Assembly (NCBI GenBank): GCA_963722175.1
Contig: CAVRKA010000006.1
Span: 186,001-250,000 of the forward strand
Reading direction: 5' to 3'
DNA length: 64,000 bases
DNA from: WHSW01 sp963722175
GTDB taxonomy: Bacteria; Actinomycetota; Thermoleophilia; Solirubrobacterales; 70-9
Shown: positions 1 through 7,630 of the stretch, one piece after another
How positions within the stretch are numbered: position 1 is the stretch's first letter
Layout: each line of letters starts with the position of its first letter
The notes under the pieces: generated by a model
What the model was told of the DNA's origin: nothing
Seen by the model: only the letters and a program-made list of their open reading frames with translations
Database searches by the model: none
Position numbers and translations under genes: made by a program

Positions 1-256
1 GCGCGCACTCGAGCGGCGTCTCGCCCTCGACGTCGAGCTTGCCGGCCGGCAGCTCGAGCAGGGCCGGCTCGCCGACGGCCTCGCGCGGCTGGCGGACCAG
101 GTAGATCGACTCGTCGTCGGTGGCGATGATCGCTACCGCCCCCGGGTGGACGACGAGCTCACGCTCGGCGGTCGAGCCGTCGTCGTAGCCGAACTCCGCG
201 ATCCGGACGTCGATCACCCGGCCCTCGTAGACCGTCTTCGAGGAGATTCGCTCCAT
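1..256 (-). CDS. Nudix hydrolase, ADP-ribose pyrophosphatase type (3' part beyond window)
   Basis: The reading frame starts at an ATG at 256 and runs off the window edge, giving 85 residues. It begins MERISSKTVYEGRVIDVR and includes VVVHPGAVAIIA and the segment LELPAGKLDVEGETPLECA, which is the start of a Nudix box; the REXXEE part lies outside. This is the N-terminal pattern of NudF-type ADP-ribose pyrophosphatases, which hydrolyse ADP-ribose to AMP and ribose 5-phosphate. A Nudix gene next to pyrG is also found in Mycobacterium (Rv1699-Rv1700), which supports the call. The DUF3866 gene ends 9 nt upstream, so the two are probably co-transcribed. Substrate cannot be fixed from this fragment. 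Confidence 0.85.
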   Translation of the reverse strand, partial: MERISSKTVYEGRVIDVRIAEFGYDDGSTAERELVVHPGAVAIIATDDESIYLVRQPREAVGEPALLELPAGKLDVEGETPLECA

Positions 257-265
257 CTGGCCCAC

Positions 266-1339
266 CTACCCGCCGACGGCCGCCGCCAACGCCCGCCCGG
301 CGGCGAGCGGCGCGGCGAAGAACAGCGGGTCCTCGGCGATCGAGCGGCCCATGGTCGTGTCGGGGAGGCCGCTGCGGGCGTAGCCGTCGAGGTCGATCTG
401 CTCGACCGAGAGGTCGTGACGGCCGCGCCGGCAGACGTCGATCAGCGCGTCGAGTGCCGCCTCGGCGGAGGCGCCCTCCGGGGCGCCCTCGCCGCCCAGC
501 ATCGGCCAGCCCTCGAGCTCGGCCTCGGGGACCGGCACCCGCACCGGGGCGAGCAGCAACTCGAGCACCGACGAGGTGTGATGGCTGAGCCCGCGGTGGC
601 GGTCGCGCTCGTCGGAGCTCGACAGCCGTGGGCAGAGCATCGTCGGCAGCCCGAGCGCCAGCGCCCCGTGGGCCGCGTCGAGCGCCGCCATCCCCCCGTG
701 TCCCAGCCGGGTCGCCGAGCCGAGGATTCCCGGGCCCGGCCCGACGATCGCCGCCTCCCAGCCGAGCCGCCGGGCCGCGGCGTCAAGGGCGCCGACGGTG
801 CTGATCGCCTCGTGCTCTCCGCCGTATGCCGGGCCGGCGGTGATGTGGCCGCAGAGCAACCCGCGGTGGCGGAGCTCGCGGACGTCGCGCGAGAGCGAGC
901 CCGGCAGCGCCGCGCCGGCCCCCTGGATGAACCCGAGCCGCAGGCCCCGGGGCCGCTCCTGGGCCGCCGCCCAGGCGAGCGGCGCCAGGTGGCCGTGGAC
1001 CGAGATCACCGCGACCGGCGGCCGCGGGCCGAGGTTCGGGTCGCCGTGTTCGACCTCGACCGGGTCGACCGGGTGCTGGAGCGACGTGTAGTTGAGCTTG
1101 AAGACGTGGATGCCCTTCGGGTCCGGCGCCCGCAGCCCGCGGCTGAGGTTCACGTGGACGATGTCGAAGCCCCCCGATCCGAGCCCGAGGTCGCGCGACT
1201 GCGTGTTGACGATCACCTCGTCGTCGAGCTCGATCTCGCCGACCAGGGCCGTATCGGCCCACGCCCGCCGCCGCTCGCCGCCGATGTCGACCGTGAGCGG
1301 ATCGAGCTCGATCACGGTGCCGCGGCGCAGCTTCAGCAT
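266..1339 (-). CDS. DUF3866 family protein
   Basis: 357 residues starting MLKLRRGTVIELDPLTVDIG. The sequence fits the actinobacterial DUF3866 family, whose function is unknown. Visible conserved blocks are VISVHGHLAPLAWAA, FIQGAGAALPGSLS, CGHITAGPAYGGEHEAIST and VGPGPGILGSATRLGHGG, a glycine-rich series that looks like a nucleotide- or phosphate-binding core. No signal peptide or membrane segment is seen, so it is probably cytoplasmic. Its ATG shares one base with the TGA of the upstream M20 peptidase gene (TGATG), so translation is probably coupled. The start was chosen for this overlap and because the frame further upstream is antisense-like sequence inside the peptidase gene. Confidence 0.8.
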   Translation of the reverse strand: MLKLRRGTVIELDPLTVDIGGERRRAWADTALVGEIELDDEVIVNTQSRDLGLGSGGFDIVHVNLSRGLRAPDPKGIHVFKLNYTSLQHPVDPVEVEHGDPNLGPRPPVAVISVHGHLAPLAWAAAQERPRGLRLGFIQGAGAALPGSLSRDVRELRHRGLLCGHITAGPAYGGEHEAISTVGALDAAARRLGWEAAIVGPGPGILGSATRLGHGGMAALDAAHGALALGLPTMLCPRLSSSDERDRHRGLSHHTSSVLELLLAPVRVPVPEAELEGWPMLGGEGAPEGASAEAALDALIDVCRRGRHDLSVEQIDLDGYARSGLPDTTMGRSIAEDPLFFAAPLAAGRALAAAVGG

Positions 1340-2448
1340 CAGGCCGATCCCGCCAACTCGGCGATCGCCTCGCAGACCGCGAGCATCTCGACGATCCGGT
1401 CGGCGGCGACGCTCTCGGCCGGAGTGTGGTTGTCGGCGGTTCCGTTGGCGAGCAGCACGCACTCGAACCCGCGGGCGACGAGCGCGTTCGCGTCGCTCCC
1501 GCCGCCGGTCGCGACCTCGCGCGGCTCGATCCCGCGGCGCCCGAGCGCATCGCGCGCCAGCGCCACCGCCGGGGAGCTCGAGGGCCGGCGATAGCCGCGG
1601 AAGATCTCGGCGACGTCGACGTCGACGTCGCAGCGGCGCTCGCTCGCGGCCCACGTGCAGGCGTCGACGATCGCCGCCGTCGCCGCGGCGACCTTGGCAT
1701 CGTCGAGCGAGCGGGCCTCGGCGTCGATCCGGCAGCTCCCGGCGACGACGTTCGAGGCCACCCCACCCTTGATCAAGCCGACGTTGGCGGTCGTCTCGGG
1801 ATCGAGCCGGCCGAGCCGCATCGCCGCGACCGCGGCGGCCGCCGCCTCGATCGCCGAGTGGCCGTCCTCGGGGCGGATGCCGGCGTGCGCCTCGAGACCC
1901 TCGAACTCGGCGATGATCCGCTGGAAGGTCGGCGCCGCCGTGATCACCTCGCCGATCGGGCTCGCGTGATCGAGCACGAACCCGAACCGCGAGCGCAGCG
2001 AGCCGAGCTCGAGCTCCTTCGCACCCCGCAGGCCGTCCTCCTCGGCGACGGTGAACACGAGCTCGACCCCGGCGGCGGCCGGGAGCGCGGCACGACGCGC
2101 CGCGAGCTCGAGCAGGACCGTCACGGCCGCCTTGTTGTCGGCGCCGAGGATCGTCTCGCCGCGGCTGCGGAAGACGCCGTCGGCGAGCTCGACCTCGATC
2201 GCGCCGCCCTCGGGCACCGTGTCGAGATGGGCGAAGAACGAGACCCAGCCCTCCCCCGTCCCCGCCACCCGGGCGATCAGGTTGCCGGAACCAGCTCGCG
2301 CCGGCCCTGCGGCGCCGTCCTCGACCACCTCGATCCCGAGCCCGCGGAGCTCGCCGAGCACGTCGTCGGCGACGGCGCGCTCCGCTCCGGTCGGGCTCGG
2401 GATCTCGCACAGGCGCACGAAGCGGTCGAGCATCCGCTGGTCGTTCAC
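1339..2448 (-). CDS. M20 family metallopeptidase (tripeptidase/PepT-like)
   Basis: About 369 residues from a GTG at 2448; an ATG at 2433 is an alternative start. The M20 zinc-peptidase motifs are in order: the metal ligand segment FFAHLDTVPEGG, GADNKAAVTVLLELA with the bridging Asp, FTVAEEDGLRGAKEL with the catalytic Glu pair, and FVLDHASPIGEV. The C-terminal GGGSDANAL and GTADNHTPAESV match PepT-like enzymes, which release N-terminal residues from short peptides using two zinc ions in the cytoplasm. The middle part (about 170-280) is the dimerisation lid typical of the family. The TGA overlaps the next ATG by one base. A strong hairpin lies just upstream, separating it from the NTF2-like gene. 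Confidence 0.88.
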   Translation of the reverse strand: MNDQRMLDRFVRLCEIPSPTGAERAVADDVLGELRGLGIEVVEDGAAGPARAGSGNLIARVAGTGEGWVSFFAHLDTVPEGGAIEVELADGVFRSRGETILGADNKAAVTVLLELAARRAALPAAAGVELVFTVAEEDGLRGAKELELGSLRSRFGFVLDHASPIGEVITAAPTFQRIIAEFEGLEAHAGIRPEDGHSAIEAAAAAVAAMRLGRLDPETTANVGLIKGGVASNVVAGSCRIDAEARSLDDAKVAAATAAIVDACTWAASERRCDVDVDVAEIFRGYRRPSSSPAVALARDALGRRGIEPREVATGGGSDANALVARGFECVLLANGTADNHTPAESVAADRIVEMLAVCEAIAELAGSA

Positions 2449-2504
2449 TCGCGCCCACCGCCGGTCATCGCGGCGGGAGGCTACGCGAGTTCGCCCGCGC
2501 TCAT

Positions 2505-2560
2505 CTAGATGGTTGATTCCACGGCCTCGCGTGCGCGGGGGCGCGGAATCAACCATCTAG
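2505..2560. repeat. Long intergenic hairpin with 16-bp perfect arms
   Basis: The left arm CTAGATGGTTGATTCC (2505-2520) is perfectly complementary to the right arm GGAATCAACCATCTAG (2545-2560). The 24-nt centre (2521-2544) folds further through a 2-bp and a 6-bp stem to a 4-nt loop. No T-run follows on either strand, so a classical terminator is doubtful. The arms are clearly more AT-rich than their surroundings, which suggests an inserted palindromic element (REP/MITE-like). It contains the stop codon of the NTF2-like gene at 2557-2559. Confidence 0.8.
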
Positions 2561-2910
2561 CCGATGACGTTCGTCAGCCGCAGGAGGCGCCCGTCGCGCA
2601 GCTCGACGTTCCAGGTGATCGGCTGGTCGAGGTCGATCCCGCTCTGGCGTCCGCGGGCGCGAACGGACCCGCGGACCACGAACCGGTCCGGCGAGACCTC
2701 CTCCACCGCGGCGATCGAGATCTCCCACTCCTCGAACTGATCGTCGATCTCGGCGCTCCAGCGATCCGCCTCCGAGGGACCGTGGAACGTCTGCCCGGTG
2801 AGGGCCGAATGGATCTCGATCTCGGGATCCATGAAGTCTGGGTTGTAGCGGTGCTCGCCCGCGTTCCAGCGCCGCCAGATCTCGCGGATGATCGCCTCGC
2901 CGTCGCCCAT
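2557..2910 (-). CDS. SnoaL-like / NTF2-fold protein
   Basis: 117 residues, MGDGEAIIREIWRRWNAGEH. The pattern of an N-terminal helix followed by FMDPEIEIHSALTGQTFHG and a C-terminal strand ending in WNVELRDGRLLRLTNV is typical of SnoaL-like NTF2-fold proteins, which are small cone-shaped enzymes or ligand-binding proteins. Specific catalytic residues cannot be assigned. The gene lies 11 nt downstream of the pyrG stop and its stop codon lies inside the long hairpin at 2505-2560, so that structure may mark the 3' end of the transcript. Function is unknown. Confidence 0.72.
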   Translation of the reverse strand: MGDGEAIIREIWRRWNAGEHRYNPDFMDPEIEIHSALTGQTFHGPSEADRWSAEIDDQFEEWEISIAAVEEVSPDRFVVRGSVRARGRQSGIDLDQPITWNVELRDGRLLRLTNVIG

Positions 2911-2921
2911 CGGGCGACAGG

Positions 2922-4610
2922 CTATGAGGACTCGCGGGTGAAGCGGCCGCTCGAAGCCGGCGCGGGCTCGACCTCGGTCTCCTCGGTCGCCGGGCCGTCG
3001 CCGCGGGTCGCAGCGAGCTGGGCCGCGGCGCCGACGAAGTCGCGGAACAGCGGCTCGGGGCGGTTCGGGCGTGAGTTGAACTCGGGGTGGAACTGCGAGG
3101 CGACGTAGAACGGGTGCTCGGGGAGCTCGACGATCTCGACCAGGCGCTCGTCGGGCGAGGTGCCGCCGCAGATCAGGCCCTCGTCCTCGAGCCGGCGGCG
3201 GAGCTGGTTGTTGACCTCATAACGATGGCGGTGGCGCTTGTAGATCACCGCCTCGCCGAATATCTCCCGCGCGCGAGTGCCCTCGTGGAGCTTCACCGGG
3301 TCGGCGCCGAGGCGCATCGTGCCGCCCATGTCGGAGACCTCCTTCTGCTCCGGCAGCAGGTCGACCACCGGATAAGGGGTCTCCGGGTCGAACTCCGTCG
3401 AGTTGGCGCCGTCCATGCCGGCGACGTGGCGGGCGAACTCGGCGACCGCGATCTGCATCCCGAGGCAGATCCCCAGGTAGGGGATGCCGCGCTCGCGGGC
3501 GATCCTGGCCGCCTGAATCTTGCCCTCGATCCCGCGCTCGCCGAACCCGCCGGGAATCAGGATCCCGTCGGCCCACTCGGCGATCTCCTCGGCGTCGAAG
3601 TCCTCGGAGTCGACGAGCTTCACCTCGACCTTGGTGCCGTGCGCGTAGCCGCCGTGGGTGAGCGCTTCGATCACCGACTTATAGGCGTCGGCGAGCCGCA
3701 CGTACTTGCCGACCAGGGCGATCCGCGTCGTCCCCTCGCAGGCGTCGGCGCGGCGGATCAGCTCCTCCCACTCCCCGAGCTCGGGAGCGGGCGCGTCGAC
3801 GCCGAAGTGGTCGAGCACCAGGTCGTCGGCACCCTCGGCGCGCATCACCAGCGGGACCTTGTAGATGTTGTCCACGTCGCGGGCCGAGAGCACCGCCTCC
3901 TCGGGGACCGAGGCGAAGAGCGCGATCTTCTTGCGGATGTCGCGGTCGAGCCCCCGGTCGGAGCGGCAGATCAGCGCGTGCGGCTGGATCCCGATCCGGC
4001 GCAGCTCGTTGACCGAGTGCTGGGTCGGCTTGGTCTTCATCTCGCCGGCGTGCCCGATGTAGGGGACGAGGGTCAGGTGCAGGAACATGCAGCGCTTCGA
4101 GCCGAGCTCCGAATACAGCTGGCGGATCGCCTCCAGGAACGGGAGCGACTCGATGTCGCCGACCGTCCCCCCGATCTCCGTGATCACGAAGTCGACCGCC
4201 TGCGACTCGGCGACGATCAGGATCCGCTGCTTGATCTCGTCGGTGATGTGCGGGATCACCTGCACGGTCGCGCCGAGGTAGTCGCCGCGGCGCTCGCGGC
4301 GGATCACCGAGTTGTAGACCGCCCCCGCGGTCACGTTCGACGCCCGCGAGGTGTTGTGGTCGGTGAACCGCTCGTAATGGCCGAGGTCGAGGTCGGTCTC
4401 GGCGCCGTCCTCGGTCACGAACACCTCGCCGTGCTGGAACGGGCTCATCGTCCCCGGGTCGACGTTGATGTAGGGGTCGAACTTCTGCAGCTGGACCCGG
4501 AAGCCGCGACTGACCAGCAGGCGGCCGATCGAGGCCGCGGCGATCCCCTTGCCGAGCGAGGAGACGACGCCGCCGGTGACGAAGATGAAGCGCGTCTCGC
4601 CCGGCTTCAT
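2922..4610 (-). CDS. pyrG: CTP synthase
   Basis: 562 residues, close to the usual family length. The synthase domain starts RFIFVTGGVVSSLGKG, with the ATP-binding loop in SLGKGIAAAS, and contains QLQKFDPYINVDPGTMSP, GHYERF and the ITEIGGTVGDIES block. The C-terminal glutaminase domain has GGFGERGIEGK, the nucleophile elbow YLGICLGMQ, and FHPEFNSRP with the catalytic His-Glu pair. The enzyme converts UTP to CTP with glutamine as nitrogen donor, in the cytoplasm. The final about 30 residues are a low-complexity Ala/Glu/Pro tail. Its ATG overlaps the stop of the upstream transferase gene (ATGA). Confidence 0.98.
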   Translation of the reverse strand: MKPGETRFIFVTGGVVSSLGKGIAAASIGRLLVSRGFRVQLQKFDPYINVDPGTMSPFQHGEVFVTEDGAETDLDLGHYERFTDHNTSRASNVTAGAVYNSVIRRERRGDYLGATVQVIPHITDEIKQRILIVAESQAVDFVITEIGGTVGDIESLPFLEAIRQLYSELGSKRCMFLHLTLVPYIGHAGEMKTKPTQHSVNELRRIGIQPHALICRSDRGLDRDIRKKIALFASVPEEAVLSARDVDNIYKVPLVMRAEGADDLVLDHFGVDAPAPELGEWEELIRRADACEGTTRIALVGKYVRLADAYKSVIEALTHGGYAHGTKVEVKLVDSEDFDAEEIAEWADGILIPGGFGERGIEGKIQAARIARERGIPYLGICLGMQIAVAEFARHVAGMDGANSTEFDPETPYPVVDLLPEQKEVSDMGGTMRLGADPVKLHEGTRAREIFGEAVIYKRHRHRYEVNNQLRRRLEDEGLICGGTSPDERLVEIVELPEHPFYVASQFHPEFNSRPNRPEPLFRDFVGAAAQLAATRGDGPATEETEVEPAPASSGRFTRESS

Positions 4611-5461
4611 CGTGCTGCCTCGTCCCGACTCACTCTGCCGAGCGAGTCTATCCAGCGCAGTGGCGGAACCGACTCGATCGATTTCGAGATTGACCGAAAC
4701 TCCCCGAAGATCGTGAGCGCCGCGACCACCGCGAGGGCGATCGAGCGGGCCGTGTCGCCGAGCGTGACCAGCATCGCGACGCCGGCCAGCGCCCCGACCA
4801 GATTCGAGCCGGTGTCGCCGAGCATCGCCCGCTCGCGCAGCGTGAACGCGGCGCCGACCAGGACCGGCCCGACGAACAGGCCGAGCAATTCGAGCGGCTG
4901 CGCCGTCCACGCGCCGAGGCAGAGGCCGGCGACGAGCGCGACGAAGACCTTCTCGACCCGCCCGGGGCGCAGGTCGAGCAGGTTGAAGAGGTTGGTCATC
5001 AGCAGCAGCAGGGCGAGGTCGGCGACGTAGTCGATCCCCTGCCGGCCGAGGCCGGAGGTCGCATAGGCGGCGAGCGCGAGCGCGCCGACCGCCTTGATCG
5101 CCCCGGTCGAGAAGCGGCCGGCGGCGACGGCCCGCGCGTGCCCGCGCCATCCCCGCGCCGTGTCGGCGGCGGCGCCGCGGCCGAGCGCGTCGTCGAGCAG
5201 TCCGAGCAACGCGACCCCGAGCACGTAGACCATCCACCGGCGGAGCTCAGGATCGAGCAGGTCGAGGTCGGCGCGATCGTCGAGGATCGCGAGCGGCGCC
5301 AGGGCGATCAGCGAGCAGGCGACGAGGGCCGCGCCGGCCGGAAACGCGACCCGGCGCCCGGCGTAGTTCTCCCGGGCGAGGCCGGCGCGCAGCATGTCCG
5401 CGAGCCAGGGCCCGAGCGCGACCGCGGCGACCAGCGCCGAGACGATCAATCCGGACAGCAT
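4607..5461 (-). CDS. MraY/WecA-like phospho-sugar transferase (GT4 superfamily)
   Basis: 284 residues with about eight or nine hydrophobic segments; somewhat shorter than MraY. Polyprenyl-phosphate phospho-sugar transferase motifs are visible: LLGLLDDALG (Asp pair), TNLFNLLDLRPG in the place of the Asn-x-x-Asn-x-x-Asp motif, and MLGDTGSNLVG in the place of the Gly-Asp-x-Gly loop. Such enzymes move a sugar phosphate from a UDP-sugar to a lipid carrier at the membrane. Its TGA shares one base with... the downstream pyrG start lies within an ATGA overlap, and its own start overlaps the stop of the SteB-like gene by one base. Being embedded between steAB and pyrG, it probably works in envelope biosynthesis. 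The substrate is unknown. Confidence 0.75.
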   Translation of the reverse strand: MLSGLIVSALVAAVALGPWLADMLRAGLARENYAGRRVAFPAGAALVACSLIALAPLAILDDRADLDLLDPELRRWMVYVLGVALLGLLDDALGRGAAADTARGWRGHARAVAAGRFSTGAIKAVGALALAAYATSGLGRQGIDYVADLALLLLMTNLFNLLDLRPGRVEKVFVALVAGLCLGAWTAQPLELLGLFVGPVLVGAAFTLRERAMLGDTGSNLVGALAGVAMLVTLGDTARSIALAVVAALTIFGEFRSISKSIESVPPLRWIDSLGRVSRDEAAR

Positions 5462-6360
5462 CAGGGCCTCTGCTCGGCGCCGAAGTCGAGCCCCGAGGGG
5501 GCGAGCAGGTCCGGCAGCAGCGCGTCGGCGGTGTCCTTGACCCCGAACTCGCCCTCGGCGCCCCCGAGCGCGTAGACGAGCGCGACCTTGCCGGCCAGTT
5601 GGTCGACGTTGTCGACGCTGGCGAGGGCCCGGTCCGAGAAGAACCCGATCGAGCTCGGGTCGGTCTCGGTCGTCTCGGCGCCGACCACCGTCAGGCGGCG
5701 ATCCGGCAGCGCGTCCCGGATCCCGGCGATGATCCCGTCCTCGATCTGGTCGGTGTCGGCGCTCTCGCGATCGCCGAGCCCGGCGGGTCGCTCGCGGACG
5801 ACGACGACGCCGTCGATGTCACCCGGCTCGCCGCTGTAGCGGCTGAACAGCGCCGCGCGCAGGTCGGCGAACCGCGGCCCTCCGGTGACCAGCGAGCGCC
5901 CGGCCAGCCGCGAGGCGCGGGCGAGCTGCTCGGCCCGCGTCTCGTTGCGGCCCGGCCGGCTGACGGCGGCGGCGGCGCCCGCGCTGTCGGGTGGCTCTCG
6001 AACCACGGCGATCTCCTGCAGCCGCGCGCCGGCGGGCTCGAGCCCGCCCCGAATGCCGTCGGTCAGCTGATCGTCGAGCCCCCCGAGGGCGACGATCGCT
6101 ACCTCGCGCCCGCGCAGCCGGTTCTCGACCACGGCCGGGGTGAGGGCGGCCCCGAAATCGCGCTCGTCGGCGAGCTGGGCCTCGAGGTCGTCGACCTCGG
6201 CCCGCGCCTCGTCGAGATCGGAGGCGAGGCTCTCCTCGAGATCGTCGGCGGTCCCGCTGACGATGTCGGAGGCGAAGCCGACGCCGATCAGGATGCCGAC
6301 GGCGAGCGCCAGGAAGACGGCCGCCAGCGAGGCGGCGTGATAGCGGCCGGAGTAACCCAT
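5461..6360 (-). CDS. SteB/MctB-like envelope protein ('copper transporter' family)
   Basis: 299 residues. MGYSGRYHAASLAAVFLALA begins a single N-terminal membrane segment (about 8-31), followed by a Glu/Asp/Leu-rich coiled coil (about 38-68) and a large Ala-rich domain predicted outside the membrane. This is the Rv1698 family: MctB in M. tuberculosis, linked to copper resistance, and SteB in Corynebacterium, which works with SteA in cell separation. The order steA-steB-pyrG is the same as in mycobacteria, so a role in division or envelope remodelling is favoured over copper export. The TGA overlaps the next ATG by one base. Confidence 0.82.
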   Translation of the reverse strand: MGYSGRYHAASLAAVFLALAVGILIGVGFASDIVSGTADDLEESLASDLDEARAEVDDLEAQLADERDFGAALTPAVVENRLRGREVAIVALGGLDDQLTDGIRGGLEPAGARLQEIAVVREPPDSAGAAAAVSRPGRNETRAEQLARASRLAGRSLVTGGPRFADLRAALFSRYSGEPGDIDGVVVVRERPAGLGDRESADTDQIEDGIIAGIRDALPDRRLTVVGAETTETDPSSIGFFSDRALASVDNVDQLAGKVALVYALGGAEGEFGVKDTADALLPDLLAPSGLDFGAEQRP

Positions 6361-6382
6361 CAGACGGTGATGCCCCTCCGGG

Positions 6383-7573
6383 TCATAGATCCAAGGCGAC
6401 CTTGATCTTCAACCAGAGCAGGTCGAAGAACTCGCCGAGCTCGGGCGAGCTGACCACGACGATCGCGATCACGAGCAGCGAGACCCCCAGAAACGCCCAC
6501 ATGTGCCACCCGCGGACTCCCGGGTTGTAGAGGCGGCTGACGCCCTTCGCGTCGACCAGCGTCTCGCCGATCCGCAGCCGGGTGAGGAAGGTCGACGACA
6601 TCCCGGCGCGGTTCTTGTCGAGGAACTCGGTGAGGTTGAAGTGGGCGCCCACGGAGACGATCAGCTCGGCGCCGTTCTCGTGCGCGAGCAGCATCGCCAC
6701 GTCCTGGCTGGTGCCGATCGCCGGCACGACCACCGGCTCGAGCCCGAGCGCCTCGAGCCGTTCGCGGCCCGGGGCGTGTCCGTCCGCGTAAGCGTGGACG
6801 ACTACCTCGGCGCCGCAGGTGAGGACGTCGTCCGAGGCCGAGTCCATGTCGCCGAGCACCATGTCGGGCTCGAATCCCTCCTCGAGGATCGCGTCGGCTC
6901 CGCCGTCGACGCCGACCAGCACCGGACGCGTGTCCTCGATGTAGGCCCTCAGCGTCCGCAGGTCGCGCCTGTAGGTGGTGCCGCGAACGACGATCAGCGC
7001 GTGGCGGCCGCGAAACCGCGTCCTCACCGGCGGGAAGTCGAGCTTGCCGGCGAGCAGCTCGCCCTCGTTCTCGACGTGCTCGATCGTGTTCACCGCGAAG
7101 TCGGCCAGCGCCTCGGTCAGGTGTGCCTGCTGGCGGTCGATCTGCTCGCTCGCCGTCGCCAGGTCGATCACCGTGCCGGTCGCCAGCACGGTTCCGTTGC
7201 GACGCACCTCGGCGCCTTCGACGACGATCTCGTCGCCGTCCGAGAGCTCCTCGAACAGCGGCGCAGCCGGAACGTCGACCAGCGGCACCCCGGCGCGGGC
7301 GAGAATCAGCGGGCCCGGATTCGGATAGCGGCCGGTCGACGAGCGGGCGACGTTGACGACCGCCTCCACCCCGCTCGCGGCCAGGTCCTCGGCCGCGATC
7401 CGGTCGAGGTCGGCGTGGTCGATGACCGCGATGTCGCCGGGCCGCAGGCGCCCGACCAGGTTCTTGGTCTTGCGCCCGAGCCGCGCGCGGCCGGCGATCC
7501 GCGGAGCCCCGGAGGGCCGCAGCTCGATCTCGGGCCCGCGCAGGAGCTGGCGCGCCCGGCTACGGAGAGCCAT
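6383..7573 (-). CDS. steA: SteA-like cell-separation protein
   Basis: About 396 residues from an ATG at 7573; a TTG at 7597 would add eight residues. The central part has GVDGGADAILEEGFEPDMVLGDMDSAS, split here as GVDGGADAILEEG then PDMVLGDMDSAS, which is the nucleotide-binding pattern of the thiamine-pyrophosphokinase fold. GTSQDVAMLLAHENGAELIV follows. A single C-terminal membrane helix lies in GWHMWAFLGVSLLVIAIVVV. This architecture matches Rv1697/SteA, which with SteB stimulates peptidoglycan cleavage during daughter-cell separation in Corynebacterineae. It is 22 nt upstream of the SteB-like gene and 57 nt downstream of recN. Confidence 0.85.
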   Translation of the reverse strand: MALRSRARQLLRGPEIELRPSGAPRIAGRARLGRKTKNLVGRLRPGDIAVIDHADLDRIAAEDLAASGVEAVVNVARSSTGRYPNPGPLILARAGVPLVDVPAAPLFEELSDGDEIVVEGAEVRRNGTVLATGTVIDLATASEQIDRQQAHLTEALADFAVNTIEHVENEGELLAGKLDFPPVRTRFRGRHALIVVRGTTYRRDLRTLRAYIEDTRPVLVGVDGGADAILEEGFEPDMVLGDMDSASDDVLTCGAEVVVHAYADGHAPGRERLEALGLEPVVVPAIGTSQDVAMLLAHENGAELIVSVGAHFNLTEFLDKNRAGMSSTFLTRLRIGETLVDAKGVSRLYNPGVRGWHMWAFLGVSLLVIAIVVVSSPELGEFFDLLWLKIKVALDL

Positions 7574-7630
7574 GCGGCGATTATGCGGAAAAAGCAAGCG
7601 CCGGGCGGGTCGGCGCGCTCAGCCGGGTTC

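Noticed and set aside
5461..6360. Copper exporter as the main annotation
   Set aside because: Only one membrane helix and no metal-binding motif is visible; synteny with steA favours the SteB role, though the family name is kept.
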